Part shown: positions 16,907 through 25,345 of the stretch, one piece after another
Layout: each line of letters opens with the position of its first letter
Numbering within the stretch: position 1 is the stretch's first letter
Assembly: GCA_016179685.1 (NCBI GenBank)
Contig: JACPCR010000054.1
Coordinates: 124,001 to 188,000, forward strand
Length of the DNA stretch: 64,000 nt
Direction: 5' to 3'
DNA from: Planctomycetota bacterium
GTDB lineage: Bacteria > Planctomycetota > PUPC01 > JACPCR01
Position numbers and translations under genes: made by a program
The notes under the pieces: model-generated
What the model saw: the letters and a program-made list of their open reading frames with translations, nothing else
The model's database searches: none
What the model was told of the DNA's origin: nothing

Positions 16907-17341
16907 TTACGAGCGGGAACGGACGGCCCGCGAGTGTCTCGCGGTGACCGCGCGAGGAATGGGCGGGGTTTCGACGGATTTCCAATCCAGTTTCGGAGCG
17001 TCGCCCCAGAGCAGTTCGAGGTCGTAGAAGCGGCGGGCCTCGGGATCGAACACGTGGACGACCACGTCGTAGAGATCGACGAGCAACCAACGCCCGGCCT
17101 GGAGGCCTTCGACGCTCCGGAGGGGAATCCGGCGTTCCGACAGGGCCGCGTCCAGGGTTTCGGCGATGGCCCGAAACTGGCGCGAGCTTTCGGCGGTGCT
17201 CAGCAGAAAGTAGTCGGCGAAGGCGTCGAAAGCCCGAAGGTCGAGTACCACGATTTCAAGGGCGTGCTTCTCGTCAAGGATTTTGGCACAGAAAGCTGCG
17301 AGATGAAGAGAATCGATGAGGGATACTCCCGGGGAATTCAT
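16907..17341 (-). CDS. rsfS: Ribosome silencing factor RsfS
   Basis: RsfS (Iojap family) binds ribosomal protein uL14 on the 50S subunit and blocks subunit joining when nutrients are scarce. The 144-residue protein has the family core: AAFCAKILDEKHALEIVVLDL, AFADYFLLSTAESSRQFRAIAE and GWLLVDLYDVVVHVF-like text (GRWLLVDLYDVVVHVFDPEA). The ATG at 17341 (MNSPGVSLIDSL) gives the normal length. An open frame continues upstream through MHPCWVAGFVRLK, but that text is produced by an intergenic repeat and is not part of the protein. The usual neighbours nadD and obg are not present. Confidence 0.93.
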   Translation of the reverse strand: MNSPGVSLIDSLHLAAFCAKILDEKHALEIVVLDLRAFDAFADYFLLSTAESSRQFRAIAETLDAALSERRIPLRSVEGLQAGRWLLVDLYDVVVHVFDPEARRFYDLELLWGDAPKLDWKSVETPPIPRAVTARHSRAVRSRS

Positions 17342-17420
17342 GCGCCGGATCAGAGATTCAGACGCGCCTCTCGTTGTGGCGTACTTCCCGGCAACCCGTC
17401 CCGGATGGAGGGGTTGCTTC

Positions 17421-17564
17421 AGGCGGACGAAGCCCGCAACCCAACAAGGGTGCAAGAGGTGTCAGGATTCAGGGTTCAGGAATCAACTGACACCCGACCC
17501 GCCTCCTGCGGGCCAACCTTTCAATTTCTCCGCGTGGCGTCGAGAAGTTACACCCTAAGACTCT
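17421..17564 (+). repeat. Three-hairpin intergenic element, copy A
   Basis: It begins GGCGGACGAAGCCCGCAACC, passes through CAACAAGGGTGCAAGAGGTG and a block bounded by GTGTCAG...CTGACAC, and ends with CTCCGCG...CGAGAAGTTACACCCTAAGACTCT. Three successive stems can be drawn. It lies 5' of rsfS and is read in the opposite direction. Confidence 0.85.
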
Positions 17565-17772
17565 ATTGAAATCCGCTGCGCCCTCCGGGCTGGCGGATTT
17601 CAGAGCGAGGGTTGGCCCGGCTTCGCCGGCCCAACCCTCGCGGGTGAGCAGAAACCTCGAACTCAAGGTTACAACTTCGATTTTGTTAATCGCGGAACAT
17701 CTCCATTGAGCGCACGTCGGGATCGGGATCGAAAGAATTCTTATCCACTGAAACGCAACTCAAACTCAAACA
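17565..17772 (+). repeat. Two-copy hairpin element, copy 1
   Basis: It opens with a stem GAAATCCGC...GCGGATTTC, then a long stem around GGTTGGCCCGGCTTCGCCGG, then ACTCAAGGTTACAA, GAGCGCACGTCGGGATCGGG and AACGCAACTCAAACTCAAAC. Copy 2 is at 21353-21566 with the same order but many substitutions, several of them in paired positions. Confidence 0.85.
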
Positions 17773-17814
17773 CTTTTTTCAAGTTTGGCGCCCCAAGCGC
17801 CTCCTGTGCCCAAT

Positions 17815-17840
17815 CTCGGAGGTGCAGGTGCACTTCCGAG
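17815..17840. repeat. Hairpin related to the stop-codon palindromes
   Basis: CTCGGAGGTGCA-GG-TGCACTTCCGAG pairs over 12 bp with one G-T. Its centre GTGCAGGTGCAC differs by one base from the GTGCGGNNGCAC core seen at 21581, 22627, 37043 and 55635. It lies 8 nt past the stop of the minus-strand gene at 17849. Confidence 0.65.
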
Positions 17841-17848
17841 CTCGGGTA

Positions 17849-18229
17849 CTAATCTGTGCTGTTCGTGGCCACCGTGCCGCGTTTCAGGCGAATCTTGTGC
17901 GTCTTGCCCTCCCGTTCGATAGTAAAGTCTCCGCCCCAGACCTTTTCATAGGGCCCATCCTTCCACACGACCAGTTTTTTTTCTGCCTGGTATTCATAAT
18001 GGCCCTTCCCCGTCTCCTTGTCGCCGGGCAGGAACGCCCTGTATGTCCCGTCTTTCTCCAGGATGAAATAGCCGAGGAAGAGCCGGGACGGAGGCGCGCC
18101 GTAAGAATGGATGAGATACTTGCCGGGACGCGGGCCAGCGTCGGCATCCTCGGCACGGGCGGTCATTGCCGTCTGGTTCAGGAGAAGAGCGACACCGGCA
18201 GCGAGGAAAGCAAGGCTCAATCGGGTCAT
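17849..18229 (-). CDS. Small secreted protein of unknown function
   Basis: A 126-residue protein. MTRLSLAFLAAGVALLLNQT followed by AMTARA-EDA is a standard Sec signal peptide with a likely cleavage after ARA, so the mature protein of about 100 residues is periplasmic or exported. The mature part is rich in aromatic and charged residues with beta-type patterns (GKYLIHSYG, FLGYFILEKDGTYRAFLPGD, EKKLVVWKDGPYEKVWGGDF), suggesting a small beta-barrel or lipocalin-like sheet. I do not recognise the family. The ATG at 18229 is picked because it begins the signal peptide. It may be the last gene of the exporter group read leftward. Confidence 0.75.
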   Translation of the reverse strand: MTRLSLAFLAAGVALLLNQTAMTARAEDADAGPRPGKYLIHSYGAPPSRLFLGYFILEKDGTYRAFLPGDKETGKGHYEYQAEKKLVVWKDGPYEKVWGGDFTIEREGKTHKIRLKRGTVATNSTD

Positions 18230-18298
18230 AGATGGGCTTCGTGAAGGCGAAATGGTACCGAATCCCGGCCTTCCTGCCACCCGATTCAGTGCAACCCT

Positions 18299-19462
18299 TT
18301 ATTCTTCGTCCGGGATTTCCGCGGGCGATGGGCAACCGAGGTGCTGGAGAGACGCAGCGGCCGCTTCGAGCTCCCGTTGGAGAATTGGATTTTCCGGCCA
18401 CCGCCGGAGGAGCTTCTGGAGCGAAGCCTGGGCTTTGATCCAATAGGAACAGGCGGCCTTCTCGTCCCTGAGGCGCTCGGTGGCGTCTCCGGCCAGTGCG
18501 GCGGCGGTCCGCGCCAGTTCCCGGTTGGCGACCACTCCGAAGGGATTGTGCTGGGGGTGGACTTCCGTCTCCCATTCCGACAAGATTTGGCGCAGGTTCT
18601 CCGAGGCCTGTTGAGGATTCGAGGCGAGCCTTTGGAGGGCTTCGTGGCCGCGTGCGATCATCTGGCGATTCCAATTCCACTCCTCCCCAAGGCGAATGGC
18701 ATAATCGTTCTCGGGACTGTAGCGGAGGATTTCGTCGAGGTGCTGGTAAACCCGAGTGAGGGATTCTTCGAAGCGCTTCTCATCGTCTTGAAGGAAGTAG
18801 GTCTCGCCGAGTCGGACATAGGCGTGGACCATCATCGTGCGGTGCGCCTGGAGCTGATAGCCCGGCGTGCGATGAGCGCGCTCGAACCAGAGGCCTGCGT
18901 CACTCAAAGGCTGGCGGTTGGCGTTCTCCCGGAGGTAGCGGCCGGTGTAGAACTGCCGCTGGTCGGGATCGAAATTCTGGGCGATCTTATCGAAGAGCAC
19001 CCATCCGGCCCAGAATTTGATGCGGTAGAGGTGGGGGTTGCGCCGGGCGCCCATGCGGAGGAAGTTGTATCCTTCAAGAATCCAGCCCCATTTTTCCTCG
19101 AGGGTTTCCGCCTCATGGGCGATGTTATAGGCCATGTTCCAGCCGTTATAGACGTAGGCCTCCTCAAATCGGGGTTGTAGCTGGGCGATGAGGTTCATCA
19201 GAAAGACGATCTCGTGCCACTGCCGCTCCTCCTGGGCATTCATGGCCCAGACCCAGATGACATCGACGGCGAGGGCGCGGAAGCCACCGAGGAGGAGCGT
19301 GACGACCTCGCTCGGCTCGCTTCCGGCGAACAGTTCTGGTGCGGCGGTACCCTCGGCCTCGCGCGTCCAGCGAATGGGCTCCAGGAGCTGTGCGAGGACG
19401 CCAAACAGGAGGGCCACCGTGACGAGGTAAACGATTCCGGTTCGTTTCAGGCTGTGTCCCAC
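18299..19462 (-). CDS. Membrane-anchored TPR-like protein
   Basis: A 387-residue protein with one N-terminal membrane span (GIVYLVTVALLFGVLAQLL) and a large, presumably periplasmic, helical domain. Helical pairs rich in Trp, Tyr and Asn (FEEAYVYNGWNMAYNIAHEA, WILEGYNFLRMGARRNPHLY) look like degenerate tetratricopeptide repeats. I chose a GTG at 19462 because AAGGAGG precedes it by 9 nt; the frame upstream overlaps the preceding gene. The start lies 14 nt after the stop of the ABC permease gene, so the two are co-transcribed and this may be an accessory part of that exporter. The family is not recognised. Confidence 0.75.
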   Translation of the reverse strand: MGHSLKRTGIVYLVTVALLFGVLAQLLEPIRWTREAEGTAAPELFAGSEPSEVVTLLLGGFRALAVDVIWVWAMNAQEERQWHEIVFLMNLIAQLQPRFEEAYVYNGWNMAYNIAHEAETLEEKWGWILEGYNFLRMGARRNPHLYRIKFWAGWVLFDKIAQNFDPDQRQFYTGRYLRENANRQPLSDAGLWFERAHRTPGYQLQAHRTMMVHAYVRLGETYFLQDDEKRFEESLTRVYQHLDEILRYSPENDYAIRLGEEWNWNRQMIARGHEALQRLASNPQQASENLRQILSEWETEVHPQHNPFGVVANRELARTAAALAGDATERLRDEKAACSYWIKAQASLQKLLRRWPENPILQRELEAAAASLQHLGCPSPAEIPDEE

Positions 19463-19476
19463 GGCATGCAGCCTCC

Positions 19477-21300
19477 TTATTCTACGGAACGCCGGCGGAA
19501 AATGAGCCAGCCGGCGGCCAGCGAGAAGGTCGCAAAGATACACAGGTAGGCGAAGGCGTGCATCAACTCCGCCACGCTCACGGAGTAGCCCTGTCCCAAG
19601 AAATTCAAGGGACTGAAGCGGCTGAGGTCCGGCAGGACGATCCGGAGGGCTTCGAGAACGCCCTTGACGATATGGTCCATCCAGGACATGTGGTGTTCCT
19701 CGACGGGGCCATGGCTGTGGCTGCCCATTCCGTGTAAGCCGCTTTTCTCGACGGATTCGATCAGGTCGCCGAAGAACGGGACGAAGCTGCCGGACGCGTA
19801 GACGAAAAGTGCTGTCAAGGCGGTGACGGGCCAGGAGAGGAAGGTGGAAGCGGCGGCCGTGACGGCGATGAGGAGGATGACCTGCATGCTGACCATGAGG
19901 ATGGCTTTGAGGACGTTGAACTCGAAGGAGCGCGGCGCAGAGAGGAGGGTGATGCCGTAGTCCTGGTTGTCATATCCCGGGTAGAAGGGCGCGTCGAGCG
20001 GCATCTCCAAATCGAGCACGAGGTCGCCGCGGTTCGAGACGGCTTCGGGCGGCAGTCCGAACGTGGCCGCGCGGCCGTCCAACACGGTGATGGTGACGTG
20101 GCCGCGGGGTTGGACGTCTTCCGGCCAGCGATATCCGATGCGAAGTTCGACGGGTCTCGATCCGGAATAGAAACCCTGTCGGCTGACGGCCCGGAGGCGG
20201 ACGCGAGCGGTGACTTGCTGGTCGAGAGCGGCCGGGCGTGGGGAGAGCACGGTTCCGGCAGCGGTGGAGGCGGCGTTCCCCGCGGGCGGCAGTGAGGTCA
20301 GGTCTGATCGGTCAAGACCCCGGAAGACCCAGCGGGCGGTTTCCGCGGACCGCAGAAAGGAGATCGGCCCCTCGACCTGCGGGGGAGGCTCGAGCCGGAC
20401 GACCCGGACACCCAGGCTTCCAGTGGCGAGGAAATCGCCCGGGACGGGGAAGGGTTTGGAGAGCCCGTTCTCGGGCTGGATCGGGGCGCGGCGGAACTGG
20501 GCGCGCCGCGTCGCGGGGTCGATCAATTCGAACTCCACAGAGCAGTCCCTCAACTCGTCCGGAGTGTAAGGGATGCGGTTGTTCTCGTCGCGGAAGTGAT
20601 GAAACCGGAACTGGGCGAGGACTTCCTTCTGGCCGGAGAGTCCGGCGAGCTCGGGTGCTTCGAAGCGGAAGAGGCTTCCGGGCGGGATTTGGGGCCGCAT
20701 GGGGAGGAGGATGCGATTTCCCTCGAGGGCTGGCTTGCGCCAGGCGAGGAGGAGGACTTCGCCGGGCCGGATGATTTCACGGGCTGCGAGGATATTTTCG
20801 CGGGCTTCCGGCGGCGCCGAGGCGGCGGTCTTCTCGAGGAGAACGAGGGTGACGGCAGCCATGAGGAACAGCATGGTAAAAGTGACCAGGCAGAACCCGA
20901 GGATTTTCCCAGCGATGAGGCCCCAGCGGGAGAGCGGCTTGGAAAGGAGTGTGAAAATCTGCCGGTCCGAAATATCGGAAGGGAGGGAAAGAGAGGTAAG
21001 GAAGATGGCCGCCAGGACGGAAAAGAGGCTCATGGTCCGGAAACTGACCTCGACCATGATGCGGAGGCGGCGTTCTTCGCGCGCGGCCTCGGAGCCTGCG
21101 GCCCGAAGGAAGACCGTGGCGGCCAGGATAATCAACGCGAAAAGCATGACGAGCCAGAAGGCCTTCTTGCGGACCGCTTCCCGCCACGTCTGCTTCGCCA
21201 TGGCCCAAATGGGCTTGCGCTCGAGGAGCGAAACGACCGCCATGGCGACGGCGAGGACACCCGCGAGTCCCTGAATGAGCCAGGAAAGGACGGCGGACAT
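19477..21300 (-). CDS. ABC-2 type transporter permease with large extracytoplasmic insert
   Basis: A 607-residue inner membrane protein. The N-terminal part has membrane spans (LIQGLAGVLAVAMAVVSLL, AFWLVMLFALIILAATVFL, FSVLAAIFLTSL, LGFCLVTFTMLFLMAAVTLVLL) and the motif DISDRQIFTLLSKPLSRWGLIAGK, typical of ABC-2/NatB-like permeases. A soluble insert of about 330 residues then precedes three or more C-terminal spans (MVSMQVILLIAVTAAASTFL, LCIFATFSLAAGWLIF). A His-rich stretch SHSHGPVEEHH lies before the last spans. The ATPase gene lies upstream on the same strand and a TPR-like gene follows 14 nt on. The cargo is unknown. Confidence 0.85.
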   Translation of the reverse strand: MSAVLSWLIQGLAGVLAVAMAVVSLLERKPIWAMAKQTWREAVRKKAFWLVMLFALIILAATVFLRAAGSEAAREERRLRIMVEVSFRTMSLFSVLAAIFLTSLSLPSDISDRQIFTLLSKPLSRWGLIAGKILGFCLVTFTMLFLMAAVTLVLLEKTAASAPPEARENILAAREIIRPGEVLLLAWRKPALEGNRILLPMRPQIPPGSLFRFEAPELAGLSGQKEVLAQFRFHHFRDENNRIPYTPDELRDCSVEFELIDPATRRAQFRRAPIQPENGLSKPFPVPGDFLATGSLGVRVVRLEPPPQVEGPISFLRSAETARWVFRGLDRSDLTSLPPAGNAASTAAGTVLSPRPAALDQQVTARVRLRAVSRQGFYSGSRPVELRIGYRWPEDVQPRGHVTITVLDGRAATFGLPPEAVSNRGDLVLDLEMPLDAPFYPGYDNQDYGITLLSAPRSFEFNVLKAILMVSMQVILLIAVTAAASTFLSWPVTALTALFVYASGSFVPFFGDLIESVEKSGLHGMGSHSHGPVEEHHMSWMDHIVKGVLEALRIVLPDLSRFSPLNFLGQGYSVSVAELMHAFAYLCIFATFSLAAGWLIFRRRSVE

Positions 21301-21623
21301 GATGGGTTACGACGGCAAACCGGGATGACCCCAGAGAATGGATGAAGAATCAATTGAAATCCGCTGCGCCCTTCGGGCTCGCGGATTTCAAAGCCAGGGC
21401 TGCGCCGGCTCTGCCGGCCCAGCCCTGGCGGCTCAACAGAAGTCTCTGACTCAAATTTTCAATTTCTCAGTTGAACTTGGATCAGCTCGATTGAGTGCAC
21501 GTCGGGAGCGGGAGCGGGATCGAACAAGTTCCTATACCGTAAAACTGCAACTCAAACTCAAGATTGAAATTCCCAGGCTCGTATCCCTATTCAGAAGTGC
21601 GGCCGCACTTCTGAATAGGGATA
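21301..21623. other. Repeat-filled gap inside the exporter gene group
   Basis: This 323-bp gap between the ATPase stop and the permease start contains only the two-copy element (21353-21566) and the 44-bp palindrome. It is unusual to find both elements inside what would otherwise be an operon. Confidence 0.7.
21353..21566 (+). repeat. Two-copy hairpin element, copy 2
   Basis: Same order as the copy at 17565: GAAATCCGC...GCGGATTTC stem, a long stem around CTGCGCCGGCTCTGCCGGCC, then GAGTGCACGTCGGGAGCGGG and CTGCAACTCAAACTCAAG. The loop and stem bases differ from copy 1 but pairing is kept. Confidence 0.85.
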
Positions 21624-21624
21624 C
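21581..21624. repeat. Perfect 44-bp palindrome abutting the ABC ATPase stop codon
   Basis: Two 22-bp arms with no spacer: GTATCCCTATTCAGAAGTGC then GG|CC and its exact complement. The core is AGTGCGGCCGCACT. The outermost base is part of the TAG stop of the minus-strand ATPase gene. No T-run follows on the transcript side. Confidence 0.95.
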
Positions 21625-22541
21625 TAGGAAGAGCCACCGGAGTCCGCCCGCCGGTCCCACTCCGGCCGGTGCATGCCCTGGTCATCCTCCTGCGGATGCT
21701 CCCGGATCGTCTTGAGGAAGAGATTCTCGAGGGTTTCGGACGGGTGGTCGAAGCCCAGCAGCTCGCCGCTGTGTTCGGCGATGATCCTGGCGATCTTCTC
21801 CCGTGCTGCGTCCGGGAGGCCGCGGACCCGGATTTGGAGAATCTCCTTGAGGTGGAGGAGGTCCCGCACCTCGCCCGATTTCCGGAGGCTGCCCAGGTGC
21901 AAGATGGCGATGCGATCGCAAACGTCCTCAACATCCGCCAGGAGGTGCGAAGAGAGAAGGATCGTCTTCCCCTCCTTGCGCAGCGCCAGGATCAAGTCCT
22001 TCATCTCCCGCGATCCAATCGGGTCGAGCCCGCTGGTCGGCTCATCCAGGAAGAGGACTTCGGGATTATTGATCAGCGCTTGGGCGAATCCGATGCGGCG
22101 GGCCATTCCCTTGGAGTATTCCTTGACGGGCCTCCGCCGCGCGGACTCGAGGCCCAGCCGCTGGATCAGGTCGTCGGTGCGACGCCGCCGTTCCTTGCGG
22201 GGAATATCGAAAAGCTGGCCATAGAAATCGAGGGTCTCCTCCGCATTCAAGAAACGATAGAGGTACGACTCCTCGGGAAGGAATCCGATGCGATGCTTGA
22301 CCTGGACGTCGTGAGCGGGGCGGCCAAGGACTCGGGCCTCGCCCCGGGTGGGGAAGATGAGGCCGAGGAGCAGCTTCATGGTCGTGGTCTTTCCGGAGCC
22401 ATTGGGACCCAAGAGGCCGAAGATTTCCCCCCGGCCCACCGTGAGGTTCAGGTCCCGAAGCGCCTTCACCTCCCGTTTGCCCAGGAAATCGACGTAGGTC
22501 TTGCTCAGCCCCTTGGTCTCGACGGCGGCATCTTCGGCCAT
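21624..22541 (-). CDS. ABC transporter ATP-binding protein
   Basis: A 305-residue ATPase that would power the neighbouring ABC-2 permease from the cytoplasmic face. Walker [11 protein letters not shown]-loop region [13 protein letters not shown], signature [15 protein letters not shown], Walker [13 protein letters not shown] and switch [11 protein letters not shown] are all intact, in the arrangement of the CcmA/NatA/drug-export class. A C-terminal extension of about 80 residues follows the core. The ATG at 22541 fits the family start and lies 9 nt after a TATAAT box. The stop codon abuts a perfect palindrome. Confidence 0.93.
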   Translation of the reverse strand: MAEDAAVETKGLSKTYVDFLGKREVKALRDLNLTVGRGEIFGLLGPNGSGKTTTMKLLLGLIFPTRGEARVLGRPAHDVQVKHRIGFLPEESYLYRFLNAEETLDFYGQLFDIPRKERRRRTDDLIQRLGLESARRRPVKEYSKGMARRIGFAQALINNPEVLFLDEPTSGLDPIGSREMKDLILALRKEGKTILLSSHLLADVEDVCDRIAILHLGSLRKSGEVRDLLHLKEILQIRVRGLPDAAREKIARIIAEHSGELLGFDHPSETLENLFLKTIREHPQEDDQGMHRPEWDRRADSGGSS

Positions 22542-22550
22542 GAGACTCGA

Positions 22551-22578
22551 ATTATAGAAAGCTGGCTTCCGAAAGCAA
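22551..22578 (-). promoter_or_regulatory. Promoter for the ABC ATPase gene
   Basis: On the minus strand TTGCTT (22578-22573), a 16-nt spacer and TATAAT (22556-22551). TATAAT ends 9 nt before the ATG, so transcription should begin at or next to the start codon. Confidence 0.65.
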
Positions 22579-22626
22579 CGACTGAGCGAAGCACCGGCCA
22601 CCGTTCAAATCGAGCGAGTCACTACG

Positions 22627-22674
22627 GAGTAGACGAGTTTGCCAGTGCGGATGCACTGGCAAACTCGTCTACTC
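22627..22674. repeat. 48-nt hairpin at the stop codon of the 22669 gene
   Basis: Perfect 22-bp arms (GAGTAGACGAGTTTGCCAGT then GC) surround the loop GGAT. The centre is AGTGCGGATGCACT. Read on the minus strand the outer GAGTAG contains the TAG stop of the gene ending at 22669. Confidence 0.95.
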
Positions 22675-23220
22675 GCGCGCGGCATCGTTTTTGAGAGATG
22701 GACCTTGCCGGGTAGCTTTCCGCAGGATCGAGGAGACGGACACGAATCCTGCCGCTGTCTTCGGGAGAAGCCTCGTTGAGCCGTCGAGAAGCCCGTTAAG
22801 CTGTTGGAGCGTCATCGTGACGTCCTTGCCCCGGGACTCGAGGTAAGCCCGAAGGCTCTCCGATTCCTCCTCGGGTCCCGGCAGGGACGGCCCGCAGCCC
22901 GCACTGGACGGGGGCAACGTCAGGACCAGGGCCGCATCCGGATGGGTCAGCAGTGCGAGAAGGACGGGCATCTCCGGCTCGAAGCGCATCCGCCCCAATC
23001 GCCGCCGCACAGCGACCTGGGCGGCCGGCAGTCGGGATTTCAGCTCACGGTCCAGATCGCGGACACGGCCAGTCACTCCATAGACCTCGCGGACCACCCC
23101 GTCCGCCCTATTCTCGATCTGGCGTAAGTGAAGGTCGGCCCTCCAGGCGAGCCAGAGGCAGCCGAATCCGAGACCGGCGGTGGCCAGCAGGAGCATCGCG
23201 GGAATTTCCATGGTCGTCAC
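22669..23220 (-). CDS. Single-span membrane protein of unknown function
   Basis: A 183-residue protein with an N-terminal hydrophobic segment (AMLLLATAGLGFGCLWLAW) followed by a charged helical region (HLRQIENRADGVVREVYGVT GRVRDLDRELK) that could form a coiled coil, then a Pro/Ser/Glu-rich linker and a helical tail. There is no recognisable domain. The start may be the GTG at 23220 or the ATG three codons later. Its stop codon is embedded in a 48-nt hairpin. It lies between the heparinase-like gene and the exporter ATPase on the same strand. Confidence 0.65.
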   Translation of the reverse strand: MTTMEIPAMLLLATAGLGFGCLWLAWRADLHLRQIENRADGVVREVYGVTGRVRDLDRELKSRLPAAQVAVRRRLGRMRFEPEMPVLLALLTHPDAALVLTLPPSSAGCGPSLPGPEEESESLRAYLESRGKDVTMTLQQLNGLLDGSTRLLPKTAAGFVSVSSILRKATRQGPSLKNDAARE

Positions 23221-23380
23221 GGCCCCGACCCAAGTGCTCAGGTGTCCATAAGGGGACCCGGCTGCGGGGGCCGTTCCTCCTCGCAGCGTTGCAGAATACC
23301 GCCCCGCCTCCCATCAGGTCTTGTCCGGCATCACGTCTCTTGTGGCACGACCCGAGGACGGCCGCTCGGGTCCATATCCA

Positions 23381-25258
23381 TCAAGAAGGCCTTCGCCCGC
23401 CCCCTGGCTCGATGAGGAAGGCGATCCGGCCCGTAGCTTCCTGCGGCCGCTGCCGGATGGCGAGGACATGGAGCGTGACGGGCTGGCCACCAGCGTGCCA
23501 CGACAGGCGGCATTCGGGCAGAGTCTCCGCCGCCAGCTCGACGCCGGGCGTATCGACGGTAATGCGAATCCCAGACTTTTCTCCGGTGATGTGCGCCGAG
23601 CGGCCGTCAATGGTGAAGGGATACAGGCTGATCAGACGGCTTTCCCACAGCCGGTCCGAGCCCCGGAACGAGGCGGCGTCTTCCACGCGGATTCTGGGAT
23701 TCGGGCCGCGCAGGAACTCCAAACGCCGGACGAGCCTCTCGAGGCCGGCCTCGGGCGGGTACGCGGACGTAATATCCAGTTCGAGAAGCTCCGCTTCCTC
23801 CCCGCTGCGCCGGTCAAGGACCCGAGCAGCGGCGTCCCGGCCGGGCCGCTGAACGAGCCCGTTGACCCTCGGGACAGCGTGTCCACGGGAGCAGGCGGTG
23901 GGGTTCTCGTATCGCTTGGGGCCGAAGAAGTCGGCGTCGTAGATGGGCGCACCCGGGTCGGCGATCAGCATTTCGCCATGGTGGAAGACGGCGAAGCCGC
24001 CGACGTCGTTGTGATTGTGGTTCTCCGCGTTGTGACCCCCTTTTGCCGCGAGGGCGAGGCCCGAAGCCGAGCCCGGAGCCTCTCGGGCGACCAGCCAGGC
24101 GACGCTGGAGACGAAAGTGGAGCGAGGGAAGGTCTCCGACGGGGATCGGCCCGCCAGATTGCCCGAGGCGTCGTTCGTCCGTATCAGGAACAGCCGGGCG
24201 AGCGTGCCCCAGAGGGTGTCTTCGCCGTGCCGGCGAATCTCACGGTGTCGCCGGGCCATATCGAGAAGGCCCGGGTCGCCGTACCGGTTGCCCAGGAGCT
24301 CGAGAAACCATGGCGGAAGCGTCATCACGGGAACGCAGTCGCTGAAGGGGACGAAGACGCCGGGTGCGACCTCGCATTTCACGGGGAAGCCCGCGATGGC
24401 TGGCATCCTCGGGTGGCCGAGCGGATCGATGACGCCTCGGGTGCGGCATCGCACGCGATCGGCGGCGAAGGCGAACCAGGAAAGCCCATAATTCCAGTAT
24501 CCGACACCCTCGTTGCAGGCCCCATCTTCCTCGAAGGCCTTCTCGAGGAAGGTCTCGAAGGAGCTGAGGACCCTCTGAAGGATGCGGGCCTGGCGCAGCG
24601 GGGAATCGAGGAGGACCATGGCGGCCATGGCGATGCCGCCGCAGCAGACGCCGTTCCAGTTATTCGAACCGTGATGCCACCAAGCGGTTGCCGATTCGAA
24701 GGGGGTGAAGACCCGGCGGTCCACCTCGTAGCGGATGCGGCGTCGGAGGTGGGGATGGAGGGCGTCCCCGAGCAGGTAATCGAGAAGGGCGAGGTCCGCC
24801 GCGAACATGCAGGCGAAGAGATCGGGGCCAGGCGCGGCCGCCAGGCCGCCGGGCTCGAGCCATTGCGGCTCGGGCAGACGCCGCCCCATGTGGGCCACGC
24901 CCACCCAGCTCGTCATGGAGCAGGCGGAGAAGATGCGGTCCTGGAGGGCCACGAGGAATCGGCCCCGGCGTTCGAGGCATTCGGCCAGGCCGAGGGCTGG
25001 AACGCTCCCAGTAAGCGCCATCAGGGCCTGGTCGGCCTCCACTCGAGAACCGCGGTCCAGGAAGGCGATGTAATCGCCGAAGAGGGGACCTGACGGAGGT
25101 TGAGCGAGGGCCTTGTCCGCGCGATCGAAGAGGGTGGGAAGCTCGACGCCGCGGCGGGCGGCCTCGTCAGCGGCCGGCCATTCCCTGGCCCGAGGGAATC
25201 CCAGGTCCGGCGGGGTCATCTTGAGAATTTTTTCCAGCTCGGCGACGGTAGGACTCAT
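23381..25258 (-). CDS. Heparinase II/III-like protein
   Basis: A 625-residue protein resembling the alginate-lyase/heparinase II/III group, which cleave acidic polysaccharides by beta-elimination. The N-terminal half is an (alpha/alpha) toroid-like helical region with WWHHGSNNWNGVCCGGIAMA, and the C-terminal beta-sandwich contains GGHNAENHNHNDVGGFAVF followed by LIADPGAP, the strongest family signature. No Sec signal is seen at the N terminus (MSPTVAELEKI), unlike many secreted lyases, so it may act inside the cell on imported oligosaccharides. The substrate is unknown. It starts just 5' of a small gene on the same strand. Confidence 0.82.
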   Translation of the reverse strand: MSPTVAELEKILKMTPPDLGFPRAREWPAADEAARRGVELPTLFDRADKALAQPPSGPLFGDYIAFLDRGSRVEADQALMALTGSVPALGLAECLERRGRFLVALQDRIFSACSMTSWVGVAHMGRRLPEPQWLEPGGLAAAPGPDLFACMFAADLALLDYLLGDALHPHLRRRIRYEVDRRVFTPFESATAWWHHGSNNWNGVCCGGIAMAAMVLLDSPLRQARILQRVLSSFETFLEKAFEEDGACNEGVGYWNYGLSWFAFAADRVRCRTRGVIDPLGHPRMPAIAGFPVKCEVAPGVFVPFSDCVPVMTLPPWFLELLGNRYGDPGLLDMARRHREIRRHGEDTLWGTLARLFLIRTNDASGNLAGRSPSETFPRSTFVSSVAWLVAREAPGSASGLALAAKGGHNAENHNHNDVGGFAVFHHGEMLIADPGAPIYDADFFGPKRYENPTACSRGHAVPRVNGLVQRPGRDAAARVLDRRSGEEAELLELDITSAYPPEAGLERLVRRLEFLRGPNPRIRVEDAASFRGSDRLWESRLISLYPFTIDGRSAHITGEKSGIRITVDTPGVELAAETLPECRLSWHAGGQPVTLHVLAIRQRPQEATGRIAFLIEPGGGRRPS

Positions 25259-25345
25259 GGGGATATTGTTGCGAGGCGTGCTCCCTCACCGTCGCGGAAT
25301 TCGAATCGCGGGCTAGGAGCACCTTGCGATGATGTTCCGAGGCGG

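Larger units (their letters stand above)
17342..17848. other. Gene-free gap filled by two repeat elements
   Basis: This 507-bp gap between rsfS and the small secreted protein is almost entirely repeat DNA: the three-hairpin element at 17421-17564, directly followed by the 210-bp two-copy element, then a hairpin at 17815-17840. The word CAAGTTTGGCGCCCCAAGCG near 17786 recurs with one change near 33242. Confidence 0.75.

Noticed and set aside
21581-22674. Standard Rho-independent terminators at the palindromes
   Set aside because: The stems are strong, but no T-run follows on the transcript side in any copy, and the shared central core is not expected of ordinary terminators. A non-standard terminator remains possible.
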